DNA of 64,000 nt from JAAYDI01 sp052034005 (lineage in GTDB: Bacteria > Planctomycetota > Planctomycetia > Pirellulales > Pirellulaceae), in contig JBPOJB010000010.1 in the NCBI GenBank assembly GCA_052034005.1, positions 1-64,000 of the forward strand. Reading direction: 5' to 3'. A model generated the notes under the pieces. It was not told the origin of the DNA and made no database searches. It saw only the letters and a program-made list of their open reading frames with translations. This document shows, piece by piece, positions 8,005 through 17,313 of the stretch (within the stretch, counting starts at the first letter, position 1; the number at the start of each line of letters is the position of its first letter). The translations under genes were made by a program, and so were the position numbers.

Positions 8005-9162
8005 CTACTTCGGAGGTTCACCTGGCACGGGGCGCCCCAGGCAGATGCGGAATCCATCGCGCGAGTCGGAGTATGTGGTGCTGGCGATCCCGAGGCGGAC
8101 GGCACAGCGCGCGTTGCCGGGCACGTCGAAGTAGTTGCCGCCTCGGCAGACCGGGTGCATATCCTGCTCGACAAAATAGGGCTCTTCATGCGCACCTTGC
8201 GGGTCGAAGTGGTCCAGCACGAACTCCCACACGCCGCCGCACATGTCGGCCAGGCCGAACCCGTTGCGGCCCTTTTCACCGTAATGGTCCACCGGTGAGA
8301 CGAATGCGTACCCGTCACTCCACGGGGCCTTGGCCAGCGGCCAGGTCTTCGTCCGGCCGGGCAGGAAATCGATGGCCGAGATGTTCAGTCTCCCCTCGCC
8401 CTCCTCCAGTTCGTCGCCCCACCAGAAGAAGGCCCGCGGGCGGCCGCCCCGGCACGCGTACTCCCACTCCGCTTCAGTCGGCAGCCGGAATTCCCATCCG
8501 TCGGCCAGCCGGCCGGCCGCCCGCTCGCGGCGCGTCAGCCACTGGCCGAACGCCCGATCGTCGTTCCAGCTCACACACACCACGGGATACACATCGAGGT
8601 TCGGGAACGACCAGTTCGGGTCGCGCCAGCTCTTTCCCGGCATGCGCGTCCAGGGGTGCACGACCTCCTTGGTCAACCGGTATCCGTCCCACTGCGGATC
8701 AAAGCACTGCGTCCAACCGCCGGGCTGCTCGGCATCGGTGACATAGCCCGTCTCCTCGACGAAACGCCGGAACTGCCCGACGCTGACCTCCGTCCGTCCC
8801 ATCCAGAACCCCTGCTTGATCCGCGCAGGCCGCGGATCGCCCTCGGGTTCTTCGCGTCCCGTGCCGGGGAACCAGCCTCCTTCCGGGCTCACCGCCCACG
8901 CCTTCTCTTCCGGCGTGCTGCCCATGATGAACTCGCCGGGCGGGATGTACACGAGTTCCAGTGTCACGCCACCGCCCAAGTCGACCTGCATCGACTCGCC
9001 GGGGGTGGGTTCGGCGCTTTGAACCGGCGGGCACGCCCCACAAAGGGCTGCCAGGACGACAAGAACGCCGGCTGCAACCTGATGCGCCGGAACGTCGCCC
9101 GGGCGGCATGGCCCACGGCGACCGGATCGTGTCCGTTTGGATTCGCGTAGTGCTGTTCTCAT
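8005..9162 (-). CDS. Exported formylglycine-generating-enzyme-like (FGE-sulfatase domain) protein
   Basis: The 385-residue protein starts at ATG 9162 with GGAGG six bases upstream. A hydrophobic segment (about 32-48) with A-L-C-G-A-C is a signal or lipoprotein-type sequence. The FGE/SUMF1 domain (about 65-375) shows Y-I-P-P-G-E-F-I-M-G-S, G-R-T-E-V-S-V-G-Q-F, V-S-W-N-D, R-L-P-T-E-A-E-W-E-Y-A-C-R-G-G and D-M-C-G-G-V-W-E-F. Family members oxidise a sulfatase cysteine to formylglycine or act in other roles with C-type-lectin-like folds. Cysteines are present in D-M-C and P-V-C-R-G-G, but the assignment of the copper-binding pair is uncertain. No sulfatase gene is nearby, so the substrate is unknown. 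Confidence 0.8.
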   Translation of the reverse strand: MRTALRESKRTRSGRRGPCRPGDVPAHQVAAGVLVVLAALCGACPPVQSAEPTPGESMQVDLGGGVTLELVYIPPGEFIMGSTPEEKAWAVSPEGGWFPGTGREEPEGDPRPARIKQGFWMGRTEVSVGQFRRFVEETGYVTDAEQPGGWTQCFDPQWDGYRLTKEVVHPWTRMPGKSWRDPNWSFPNLDVYPVVCVSWNDDRAFGQWLTRRERAAGRLADGWEFRLPTEAEWEYACRGGRPRAFFWWGDELEEGEGRLNISAIDFLPGRTKTWPLAKAPWSDGYAFVSPVDHYGEKGRNGFGLADMCGGVWEFVLDHFDPQGAHEEPYFVEQDMHPVCRGGNYFDVPGNARCAVRLGIASTTYSDSRDGFRICLGRPVPGEPPK

Positions 9163-9237
9163 GGGAACCTCCGCGTCACGGCATTGGGCAGTCCCAGGCA
9201 GGATACCGCTCGTCGGCAGCATCGTCAAGGAATCGGA

Positions 9238-10050
9238 TCAGAGGGTACAGATGCTGCGGCGGGCGAAGAACTCGCAGCCCAGGAGCCAGCTGGTGGCGGC
9301 CACGATCAGCAGGACCGCCGCATCCCGCCAAGGGAACACGCCGCTGTTGAGGATCTTGGCGGGCTGGTAATACTGCATGACGCTCAGGAACGCGACCTGC
9401 TTGGCCAACCACCAGAACTGGGCCAGGAAGTTCAGCAGGAACGAGACCAACACGAGCGCGAACGCGACGGCTACCGCCCGCCCGCGGCGATCGCTCAGCG
9501 CCGACACCAAGAACACGATCCCGCCCACCGCGAGGTACACGCAGAACAGGTTGGTCATGACCAGGGCCGCCCGGCGCCATTCGGGCCGCATGCTCTCCGG
9601 CATGGTCGAGACCGTGGATCGGTGGCCGAGGTATGCGAGCGAGATCAGCAGGGCGCCAGACGCCAGCCAGACGACGGTCTCGCACCAGTAGATCTGTCGT
9701 CGCGACAGGGGCCAGCTCAGCAGGACATCCGCCGTGCCGCGGTCGATCTCGCCCGCGGGCATCCGGGTGCAGAACGTGATCTCGTAGCCCCACAACAACG
9801 CCAGCACGGCGGGGTGTACCCACAGGAACGCCTGCATCGTGCGCGCCGTGATCGCATCGCCGACCTCGGTGCCCAGCAGTGCCGTGAGGAGCGTCTTGGC
9901 GATCGGGAACTGCTCGAACACCTCACCCAGGCCCTCCATCACCTGCGGCAGGACGTGCGTCAACAGCGCTTTGAAGACGAATAGGCCCAGGCCGAACAGG
10001 AGCGCCGGCAGGGTGACCTCATGGAGGATCTTGAGCAGCATCCCGCGCAT
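9238..10050 (-). CDS. ABC-2 type transporter permease
   Basis: Starting from ATG 10050, the 270-residue protein has about six hydrophobic segments (around residues 13-35, 80-98, 125-145, 160-185, 195-215 and 245-262) and a hydrophilic loop containing R-G-T-A-D-V-L-L-S-W-P-L-S-R-R, a typical ABC-2 permease signature. The start overlaps the ATPase stop by one base (TGATG), so the two are translationally coupled. Together they form an exporter of unknown substrate. A longer open frame reaching 10302 is antisense-like sequence over the ATPase gene and was not used. Confidence 0.88.
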   Translation of the reverse strand: MRGMLLKILHEVTLPALLFGLGLFVFKALLTHVLPQVMEGLGEVFEQFPIAKTLLTALLGTEVGDAITARTMQAFLWVHPAVLALLWGYEITFCTRMPAGEIDRGTADVLLSWPLSRRQIYWCETVVWLASGALLISLAYLGHRSTVSTMPESMRPEWRRAALVMTNLFCVYLAVGGIVFLVSALSDRRGRAVAVAFALVLVSFLLNFLAQFWWLAKQVAFLSVMQYYQPAKILNSGVFPWRDAAVLLIVAATSWLLGCEFFARRSICTL

Positions 10051-10994
10051 CAGGCTGTCTCCTCCGGCACGCGGTAGTACGCACGGAACAGGCTCTCCAG
10101 GCTGGGCGGCCCCATCTGCAAATCCTCCACCGCGTGCTCGGCCGCCCACTGGATCAGCAGGGAGGGCGCGCCGGTCAGCTCGCCGTGCCAGCGCCGGCCG
10201 CGGCGCGAATCGAGCGCCAGGAACGCGGGGGCCGGGACCTGCCGGGCCGCGTCGTCGCTCGAGAACACCACCGTGATCTCGCGCCCCGCCTTGTGCCGCC
10301 ACGCGTCGAGCGAATCATCCAGGACGATCTCCCCGTCCCGCACGATCGCAATCTGGTCGCACAACTGCTCGACCTCGCTCAAGGAATGGCTCGAGAAGAA
10401 CACCGTGACGCCCTGCGCCGCGCGCTGCCGAAGCAAGCCCATCAGCACATCCTGCATCAACGGGTCCAGGCCGCTGGTGGGCTCGTCGAGCACGAGCAGT
10501 CGGGGTTGATGCGCAAGCGCCAGGATCAGGCCCAGCTTCTGCCGCATGCCGCGCGACATCTTGCGCACTCGCAAGTCCATCTCCAGCCGGAACCGTCGGC
10601 TCAGGTCCCGGCCCGCAGCCGACAGGTCCAGGCCGCGGATCTGCCCGCTGATCCGCAACGCGCGCCGGCCGGTCAGCCAGGGATAGAGCCGCAGATCGCC
10701 CGGCAGGTAGCCGACGTTCCGCAGCACCCGCGCACGCTGCGTCCAGCAATCCTGCCCGAAGATCGTCGCGCTGCCCGCGCTGGCGCGCAGGAACCCGAGC
10801 AACAGGCGGATCGTCGTGGTCTTGCCCGCGCCGTTGGGGCCCAGGAAACCGAAAATCCGGCCGGCCGGAATACGCAGGTTGAGCCCCCGGACCCCCACGC
10901 GCCGACCGTAGTAGCAGGTCAGTTGCCGAGTCACAATCACATCGGTGCCGTGGCGCTGTTCCAGGGGGCTGGCCGTCAGATCAGGCGCGGTCAT
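10050..10994 (-). CDS. ABC transporter ATP-binding protein
   Basis: The 314-residue ATPase has Walker A G-P-N-G-A-G-K-T-T, a Q-loop region, a degenerate signature K-M-S-R-G-M-R-Q-K in place of LSGGQ, Walker B L-L-V-L-D-E-P-T-S-G-L-D and the switch histidine in S-S-H-S. This is the CcmA/NatA-type ATPase that pairs with ABC-2 permeases. A C-terminal extension (about 225-314) of the DUF4162 kind follows. The start at 10994 (MTAPDL) was preferred to the open-frame start at 11138. It is the first gene of a two-gene operon with the permease. Confidence 0.9.
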   Translation of the reverse strand: MTAPDLTASPLEQRHGTDVIVTRQLTCYYGRRVGVRGLNLRIPAGRIFGFLGPNGAGKTTTIRLLLGFLRASAGSATIFGQDCWTQRARVLRNVGYLPGDLRLYPWLTGRRALRISGQIRGLDLSAAGRDLSRRFRLEMDLRVRKMSRGMRQKLGLILALAHQPRLLVLDEPTSGLDPLMQDVLMGLLRQRAAQGVTVFFSSHSLSEVEQLCDQIAIVRDGEIVLDDSLDAWRHKAGREITVVFSSDDAARQVPAPAFLALDSRRGRRWHGELTGAPSLLIQWAAEHAVEDLQMGPPSLESLFRAYYRVPEETA

Positions 10995-11403
10995 CGAGCA
11001 GGTTCCTGCACGCCCAGATGCTCTCCAATTTAGCCACATTGTCCATCGCCCGACCGTGGACGACAACACAGGCGAGATCCGGGGCCGCATGCAGTGGAGC
11101 GGCACATCCAGCCACCGGCTCCGAGCCCCGATCGGCACGCAACCTGCCGCCGTCGAGAGGCCGGACCCGACCGGTGCGGCGGGCTGAGCGCCTACGGTCG
11201 TGACACCGGGGCGGCATGCGCAGGCGGTGTGGCGGGGGGGTGACAGGGTGAAGCTGAGGTCCCCGGCCGGGATTTGCGAATGTCACGAGGGTCAACGCCG
11301 CGCTGCGACGAGAGTACGTTGGGGCAACGGCACCATCCAAAACCCGTGACTGTGGCATCGAATCGACCTCGGCCGCGTGACCTATTGTACAACGGAGCCC
11401 ATG
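10995..11403. other. Divergent intergenic region without recognised feature
   Basis: About 400 bases separate the start of the minus-strand ABC operon from the plus-strand Calx-beta protein. Promoters for both must lie here, but I see no convincing consensus boxes, RNA gene or repeat. GGAG at 11394-11397 serves the downstream start. Confidence 0.4.
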
Positions 11404-13683
11404 ATGGACATCTTCACATCGTTCCGGGAAACATGCATTGTGCGCAGTTCGTGGGTCCAGCGACTCAACACACTGTGCCTGTTGGCGGTCTCGATTCCAC
11501 CTGGAGGAACCTATTTCTGGTCCGGAGTGGACGGCCAGTCGGAAGTGATTGGTCCCCTGACTTTCTCCTCGGTGAAAGACAACGACCGGCATCCTGAGGA
11601 TACCTACCGGCGGGTACATGTGTCCGTGGGCACGACGGCATTCCACGAGTTCGCCACGACGTCAGGGAGCCTGACGCTGCCGGTTGGCAAGTCAGCGACG
11701 GAGGTCAAAATCCCTCAGGGCCAATCTCGCAAGATCGCCTTCTCCCTGAAATCGCTCGACGAGATCCTTGGGCAGACTCCCGATTTCGCCCGCAATCTCT
11801 ACGGCCACCGGCTCTATGCAGTCAAGGTGACGATCATCTCACAACAGACTGTCAACGGCGGGCACCAACCTGAAAAGAAGGAGGAGTACTACATCTGCCG
11901 GTTCGTGTCGGCACTGCGCCGGACCGGACTGGACGGTCAGCCGACACCGGAATGGGAAGCGGACTTGATCCCGTTTGAATCGACCCTGTCCGATCCGCGG
12001 CGTCAGGCGTTGGGGAGCCCGCGGCGGGTGAACGCGAAGATACTTCAGGTCGTGGGCGACAGTCCGACGCTGGAGGTCAAAAATCTACCGAACTCGGGCG
12101 AATCGTTCTGGGATGCGGGAGGAACTGCCGGCGCGCATATCCTCTGTTATGAGCCGACCGCGGCGGGACTCGGCAAGGGGTTCGTGGAACTAAAGCGTGG
12201 CGACAAGCTCATCGGCAAGATCAAGCTACTGGGAACAGGTATCTCGCCCAAGGTCTGGTCAGTTGACGCGGCCGTCTTCGCGAGGGAGCTGCAGAGGGCG
12301 TTCATCAACGGTGCGCAGTACGAGTCCAAGAAGCCAGGGCACTTCCGGAAACTCGCCGATAGAATCCTGAACGACGTGGAGTTGACCTACAGCTACTTCT
12401 GGCGTTACCGCGCCATGCGGGCTGAGACGTGGGGAATCAAGAGCAAATCGGATATCGATATCCAGGTGGAATTCGAATGGGACGTGAGCAAGGATTCGAA
12501 CCCGCGGCCCCACACAGGCCTGGTGATAAAGGACTTGCTGCGTGGCCTGCAGGCACTGAAAGCCCAGTATCAAGATGTCAACGCCGTGACGTACGCGTAT
12601 TACTTCGACCGGCTTCTTCACACGGAGGCCGCCTACAACCAACGAACCGTGATCCGGTTGAACGTCCCGGCATTTGGCCAGTACCCGGACGCGGCCGATA
12701 CCGAGGATGCCCGTCGCCACTGGGTGAAAGTCCTGGCGCATGAACTAGGGCACGCGCACTTGTTTACGGGACACATCATTCCCGATGCTACGCCTAAGGA
12801 CTCGATCCGCTATTTCGATCTGATGCAGAGCGGCGTGGATCGGGGCGATCGACCGTTTCTCGTAGAGGAATCGAGCCACTACCTCAACCTGGCCACAGGT
12901 TGGGACTGGAGTCCCGGAAATGTCAAGGCTGCGCTGGACATGATCACGACAACCGGATCCGTCGCCCCTGGGAAGCACGCCCACGACCCGTTTCAGGAGG
13001 CCGGTTCAGAGCTGCTCCTTCCCTGGATGTGGATCACAGACGCTACAGTCAGCGAGGCGGCGGGCACCGCGTCACTGGAGGTCCGCTTGTCGGCACCCAG
13101 CGCGGTGCCGATCCCCATATTGTGCGTTACAGCCGACGGCACCGCTACGGCGGGCAGCGACTACAAAGCCACGGTCAAGACACTGACGTTCCAGCCGGGA
13201 ACGACCGTCAACCGCGACATGGTCGTGCCAATCATCAACGATGCGCGCCATGAACCCGATGAACAGTTCAGGGTCTACCTGGATGCCGAGCCGTTTTGGA
13301 CGCGGATACCGCTGAGCGACCGTGAGGCCATATGTACGATCCGGGACGATGACAGGCCTCCGGCCATCTCGATCAGCAAGGTCGTCGTGAGGGAAAACGC
13401 TGGAAAGGCCGTGTTCACCGTCAGCCTGTCGGCCAAGAGCGGGAATAAGATTACCGTGAAGTACACCACGGTTGACGGCACCGCGGTGGCTGGCAAGGAC
13501 TACCAAGCGAGGTCAGGGACTCTGACGTTCCCCGCGGGGACGAAGACCCAATCGATCGCCGTGCCAATCATCAACGATTCGCGGCGCGAACCGGACGAGA
13601 CATTCAAGGTGAAGCTCTCCGCCGCGACGAATGCCACGATCGGAAGTCCGACCGCCATCGGCACGATTAAAGACGATGATTAG
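11404..13683 (+). CDS. HExxH metallopeptidase-like protein with two Calx-beta domains
   Basis: The protein has about 759 residues. GGAG lies 6 bases before ATG 11404 and only 3 before the adjacent ATG 11401, so 11404 is preferred. The first 420 residues are not recognisable. At about residue 446 it has A-H-E-L-G-H-A-H-L-F-T-G-H, an HExxH zinc motif; the spacing to the last histidine is one residue longer than in metzincins. Two Calx-beta repeats end the protein, at about 540-645 and 650-759, each with D-G-T-A-x-A-G-x-D-Y and N-D-x-R-x-E-P-D-E-x-F and ending D-D-D. Calx-beta domains bind calcium in extracellular proteins. No clear signal peptide is visible, which is odd for such a protein. Confidence 0.65.
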   Translation: MDIFTSFRETCIVRSSWVQRLNTLCLLAVSIPPGGTYFWSGVDGQSEVIGPLTFSSVKDNDRHPEDTYRRVHVSVGTTAFHEFATTSGSLTLPVGKSATEVKIPQGQSRKIAFSLKSLDEILGQTPDFARNLYGHRLYAVKVTIISQQTVNGGHQPEKKEEYYICRFVSALRRTGLDGQPTPEWEADLIPFESTLSDPRRQALGSPRRVNAKILQVVGDSPTLEVKNLPNSGESFWDAGGTAGAHILCYEPTAAGLGKGFVELKRGDKLIGKIKLLGTGISPKVWSVDAAVFARELQRAFINGAQYESKKPGHFRKLADRILNDVELTYSYFWRYRAMRAETWGIKSKSDIDIQVEFEWDVSKDSNPRPHTGLVIKDLLRGLQALKAQYQDVNAVTYAYYFDRLLHTEAAYNQRTVIRLNVPAFGQYPDAADTEDARRHWVKVLAHELGHAHLFTGHIIPDATPKDSIRYFDLMQSGVDRGDRPFLVEESSHYLNLATGWDWSPGNVKAALDMITTTGSVAPGKHAHDPFQEAGSELLLPWMWITDATVSEAAGTASLEVRLSAPSAVPIPILCVTADGTATAGSDYKATVKTLTFQPGTTVNRDMVVPIINDARHEPDEQFRVYLDAEPFWTRIPLSDREAICTIRDDDRPPAISISKVVVRENAGKAVFTVSLSAKSGNKITVKYTTVDGTAVAGKDYQARSGTLTFPAGTKTQSIAVPIINDSRREPDETFKVKLSAATNATIGSPTAIGTIKDDD

Positions 13684-13869
13684 GGAATCGCGAAGACGTG
13701 ACCGCCCCGAGCAAGTCAGCCCGCGATCAATAGCCTGCGACTCTTCAGCCGCGCCATCCTCCTGTCGGAAATCAAATACCGTGACACCTTTCTGCATTGG
13801 TATGTCAAACAGGGCGAGGGGCGGAGACGCGGCGACGGCAAACGTGTCCACTGGATGGACGTGATGCGC

Positions 13870-14312
13870 CCTCCGGGCGCGAGGCCCTGATTCGCGCATC
13901 GCTGTCGACGTACTCGCTGCCCGTCGCGTTGGGTGGTGCGGGCAACAAGGTGCTGCTCGATGCGTATACCGAGTCGCCGGTCACGTGGCGGGCCTTTGCG
14001 GCCATCAAATCGGCCAACGCGGGCAGCTTCTTCGGTGCCGGCAACGGCAACTACGACCAGGGAGCGGGCACGGCCTTAAGCGGCGACGCGCTGGCCACGG
14101 GCATTGCCCGCGTGCTGGCCCAGCGCGACGAGGAGCACCGCGACCTCGACATCCGGCCCCGCACGCTGCTGGTGCCGCCCGAGCTGCAGCAGATGGCCAA
14201 GCAGTCGCTGCAAAGCGACTTCATCCAGCGGGCCAACAACTATCTGCCAACAGGCAACGCGCTAATGACCGCACCCTGCGTGACCCGACCGACTGATCGA
14301 CGGACCGATTGA
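13870..14312 (+). pseudogene. Phage major capsid (Mu gpT-like) protein remnant with internal deletion
   Basis: The frame contains S-L-P-V-A-L-G-G-A-G-N-K-V-L-L-D-A-Y and V-T-W-R-A-F-A-A-I-K-S-A-N, then directly A-G-S-F-F-G-A-G-N-G-N-Y, then R-D-L-D-I-R-P-R-T-L-L-V-P-P-E-L. These blocks belong to the Mu-like major head subunit family seen in planctomycete prophages. There the first and second blocks are separated by a long beta-rich region (roughly 80 or more residues), missing here at the N/A-G junction near base 14018. The C terminus runs out after P-T-G-N-A-L-M. No start fits. It is a decayed prophage gene. Confidence 0.6.
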
Positions 14313-14416
14313 TCCTGCGCACGAACCACCCGGCCTGCCCGAGGAAGCCGCGGACGCCTGGGCCGCCGTCCTGATCGACATTTACGAAGAGGAATTTGTC
14401 AGCCAGGAGGTCGAGC

Positions 14417-14917
14417 ATGGCGAACGCCGCACTGCAGGTTGACCCGATCCCGCAGTGCCTGCGCGACCGGGAGCAATGGGTCTGCTGGAAATCCATCGGA
14501 CGCGGCGTCAAGCTGTTCTTGCGGGCCAGCAAGCCCGCGTTTGCCAAGTGTCGGCGGGACGGGTTCGGTCCCGACGGCCAGGGCGGGTTGGAACTCGACG
14601 ACCGAGCCCGGTTCTTCGTCGTGACCGGCCGCACGCTGCCCGACGTGCCCACGGAAGTGGCCAGCCGCCAAATGGAGATCGAGGCGCTCGCGAAGAATCC
14701 GATCCCCATTCCCGATGAGGCCATCGGCCAACGCAAAGTGTGGCGTGAGCTCGGTGAGCTTGTCCGCAACAGCGATGAGCCGCTTCACTTGGTCGACTTC
14801 GCCAAGTACATTCGCACTGCCGACCTTTCGCATGCGGCCTATCACGTCCGCCTCGCAGAGAAGGCCGGCCTGATCTCCAAGATCGGCCACTACGGTGGTT
14901 GGGTCGCCGCCGACTGA
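14417..14917 (+). pseudogene. Phage/plasmid primase-like remnant, probably chimeric
   Basis: The 166-codon frame has a good AGGAGG before ATG 14417. Residues 8-22 (P-I-P-Q-C-L-R-D-R-E-Q-W-V-C-W) match the start of bifunctional primase-polymerase proteins of phages. Residues 53-86 (G-L-E-L-D-D-R-A-R-F-F-V-V-T-G and P-x-x-V-A-S-R-Q-M-E-I-E-A-L) match a later part of the same family. The intervening segment is too short, suggesting an internal deletion. The last 75 residues (V-W-R-E-L-G-E-L-V-R-N onward) are unrelated and unrecognised. It might still be expressed, but as a remnant. Together with the capsid fragment it marks an old prophage. Confidence 0.5.
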
Positions 14918-15093
14918 AGGCGGAAATCCCCACGAATCCGCCCAGTGCAAAACGTCGTAGGTTAGGTGTCGCTGTTCACCTGTATCGTCCATGGCGCATC
15001 CCCCGGAGACCGGTTGCACGGCTAGGTATCGCTGCCCGATACTAGAGCATGTGGCTCTGATAGCGTGCTGAATGGGATGACGGGAGACTGGCG

Positions 15094-15732
15094 ATGACGA
15101 GTGATGGATCCGTCACGGTTTGGTTGCAAGGTCTGGTGGAGAAAGGGGGGCAGGATGAAGTAGCTGCCCAGCGACTGTTCGATCGGTACTTCGCGCAACT
15201 GGAGCGGTTTGCTCGCAGGAGACTGGCCGGCCTACGGCTTCACGATCGCGATGAACAAGACGTGGCGATCGTCGTCATGGAGCAGTTCTTCTTCGGCGTG
15301 CGTGCCGGTCGGTTCCCGCGTCTGAATGACCGCCATGATCTCTGGCAGGTACTGTTGATGATCCTGGACCGTCGGCTGATCGACCTGTACAGGAAGGCGC
15401 CCGAGCCCGTCTGCGGTGAATCGGCAATCCTGCCACCCTCAGGCGGCTCCGGTCCCGGTACGGTGCCCGCGATTCCTGATCTGCAGCCCACGCCGGATAC
15501 TGTCGTCCAACTGGCCGAGGAACTCTCTGCGAGGTTGAATCAGCTTCCGGAACGGCTGCGCCCGGTCGCCGTGTGGAAACTCGAGGGGCGGACGAATGCC
15601 GAGATCGCCCGGCTGCTTAATCGCTCGGTGAAACGTGTGGAAGCCAAACTCCGACTCATCCGGGAAGTCTGGCTTCGGACCGGCCTCCTCGACAGACCAG
15701 GTCAAGGACCGCCGCGTCGCGCACGACAGTAG
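15094..15732 (+). CDS. ECF-type RNA polymerase sigma factor
   Basis: The 212-residue protein starts at ATG 15094 with GGGAG seven bases upstream. Region 2 (about 25-90) has F-D-R-Y-F-A-Q-L-E-R-F-A-R-R-R-L and D-x-E-D-V-A-like D-E-Q-D-V-A. Region 4 (about 135-200) has L-P-E-R-L-R-P-V-A-V-W-K-L-E-G-R-T-N-A-E-I-A, a helix-turn-helix. This is the planctomycete type of ECF sigma factor (an ECF01-Gob-like layout), which often acts with cytoplasmic kinases rather than membrane anti-sigma factors. No anti-sigma or kinase gene adjoins it, so its signal is unknown. Confidence 0.85.
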   Translation: MTSDGSVTVWLQGLVEKGGQDEVAAQRLFDRYFAQLERFARRRLAGLRLHDRDEQDVAIVVMEQFFFGVRAGRFPRLNDRHDLWQVLLMILDRRLIDLYRKAPEPVCGESAILPPSGGSGPGTVPAIPDLQPTPDTVVQLAEELSARLNQLPERLRPVAVWKLEGRTNAEIARLLNRSVKRVEAKLRLIREVWLRTGLLDRPGQGPPRRARQ

Positions 15733-15784
15733 CTTGCCGCTGGATGCCGCAAACACCGGCCTCCTGATGCAGGTGCGCGCACAA

Positions 15785-16879
15785 TCACGTCTCCAGCAGG
15801 ATCCGGAGCATCCGGCGCAGCGGTTCCGCGGCGCCCCAGAGCAACTGGTCGCCGACCGTGAAACCGGTGAGGTAAGTCGGGCCGAGCTTCATCTTCCGCA
15901 AGCGCCCGATCGGCGTGCGCAACGTGCCGCTCACCGCCGCCGGGGCCAGTTGGGCGAGCGTCGACTCCCGGTCGTTCGGGACCACTTGCGCCCAGGGGTG
16001 GTCGTTCGCAATCAGCTGCTCGATGTCGGCAAGCGGCACGTCCTGGCGGAGCTTGACCGTGACACCCTGCGAGTGGCAGCGCATGGCGCCCACGCGCACG
16101 CAGATCCCATCCACGGGGATCGGAGGCCGGCATCCGAGGATCTTGTTCGTCTCGACCATCCCCTTCCATTCCTCGCGCGTCTGACCGTCCGCCACCGCGC
16201 GGTCGATCCAGGGGATAAGGCTGGCCGCCAGCGGCGCACCGAAATGCGTGACGGGGAATTCACCGTCGCGAATGGTCGCCGTCACGTTGCGGTCGAGATC
16301 CAGAATGGCCAGCGCCGGGTTCTGCAGCTGCTCGCCCGCGCGCGCCGAAATCGCCGCCATTTGCTCGATCAGCTCGCGCATGTTCTTCGCCCCGGCGCCC
16401 GAAGCGGCCTGATAGGTCATCGAACTGATCCACTCGACCAGGTTCGCCCGCAACAGGCCCGACAGCGCCATCAACATCAAGCTGACCGTGCAGTTCCCGC
16501 CCACATAGGTCCTGATGCCTTCCCTGAGCCCGCGACGAATGACCTCCAGATTGACCGGGTCCAGAACGATAATGCTGTCGTCCGCCATGCGGAGCGTTGA
16601 AGCAGCGTCGATCCAGTAGCCGCGCCAGCCCGCGCCGCGCAGCTTCGGATAGACGGCCGCCGTGTAATCGCCGCCCTGCGTGGTCAATACGCAGTCCAGC
16701 TTCCGCAACTGGTCGATCGAATCCGAAGGCAGCAACGGCCGGCCGTCCGGGCCGGCCTGCCCAACCTGCGATGTCGAGAAATAGACCGCTTCGCAATGGG
16801 CTAAATCACCTTCGGCAGCCATGCGTTCCATCAATACGGAACCGACCATGCCGCGCCATCCCACAATTCCTACGCGCAT
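15785..16879 (-). CDS. asd: Aspartate-semialdehyde dehydrogenase (E. coli type)
   Basis: The enzyme reduces aspartyl-4-phosphate to aspartate semialdehyde with NADPH, in the lysine/threonine/methionine and diaminopimelate pathways. The 364-residue product opens M-R-V-G-I-V-G-W-R-G-M-V-G-S-V-L-M, carries the catalytic G-G-N-C130-T-V-S-L-M-L and the base H269 in R-C-H-S-Q, and ends F-T-V-G-D-Q-L-L-W-G-A-A-E-P-L-R-R-M. Length and motifs follow the proteobacterial (E. coli) subfamily closely, not the shorter type usual in many other phyla, which suggests transfer. The start at 16879 matches the family N terminus. The gene is monocistronic. Confidence 0.95.
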   Translation of the reverse strand: MRVGIVGWRGMVGSVLMERMAAEGDLAHCEAVYFSTSQVGQAGPDGRPLLPSDSIDQLRKLDCVLTTQGGDYTAAVYPKLRGAGWRGYWIDAASTLRMADDSIIVLDPVNLEVIRRGLREGIRTYVGGNCTVSLMLMALSGLLRANLVEWISSMTYQAASGAGAKNMRELIEQMAAISARAGEQLQNPALAILDLDRNVTATIRDGEFPVTHFGAPLAASLIPWIDRAVADGQTREEWKGMVETNKILGCRPPIPVDGICVRVGAMRCHSQGVTVKLRQDVPLADIEQLIANDHPWAQVVPNDRESTLAQLAPAAVSGTLRTPIGRLRKMKLGPTYLTGFTVGDQLLWGAAEPLRRMLRILLET

Positions 16880-17313
16880 GATGTTGCTCGAACCTCTCCG
16901 AACAATGACGAACCTCTTGCCAGGCCCACCCCGTTCCCACGCCGACAACCACGGTGGCCCGCATTCGTATGCTAGATCACGGGTGCCAGTGCGGCCAGCC
17001 GAAAACCGGACGCGACCCGGGCGGCCAGACTGCCCGCAACCACGCTCCGCCTGCGGAGCCGGGCCGCTCGGGTGCACGGTAAAACCCGACCGCCCTCGCC
17101 GTGAACGTGCCGAGATATCCCAATCAGACCCCTTTGAATGGGGGGAAGTTGGGATTGACCCGATCGCGGGAAGTTGAGAGCATTTTGCCGCGCTCAAACC
17201 CGTAATCTGCCGCTGGTGCGCGGCGAGCGTCAGCCTGCCTGTCAGTCTACCACTCTACCGGCTGCCCGGCTGGGAATCGCCCACGCGCACGGCGTTGACG
17301 TTGAGCCCCGGAC
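16880..17313. other. Divergent intergenic region without recognised feature
   Basis: About 430 bases lie between asd (minus) and the glycine-zipper lipoprotein (plus). I see no RNA gene, riboswitch or repeat that I can support, although a leader for the asd gene is possible here. Confidence 0.35.
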
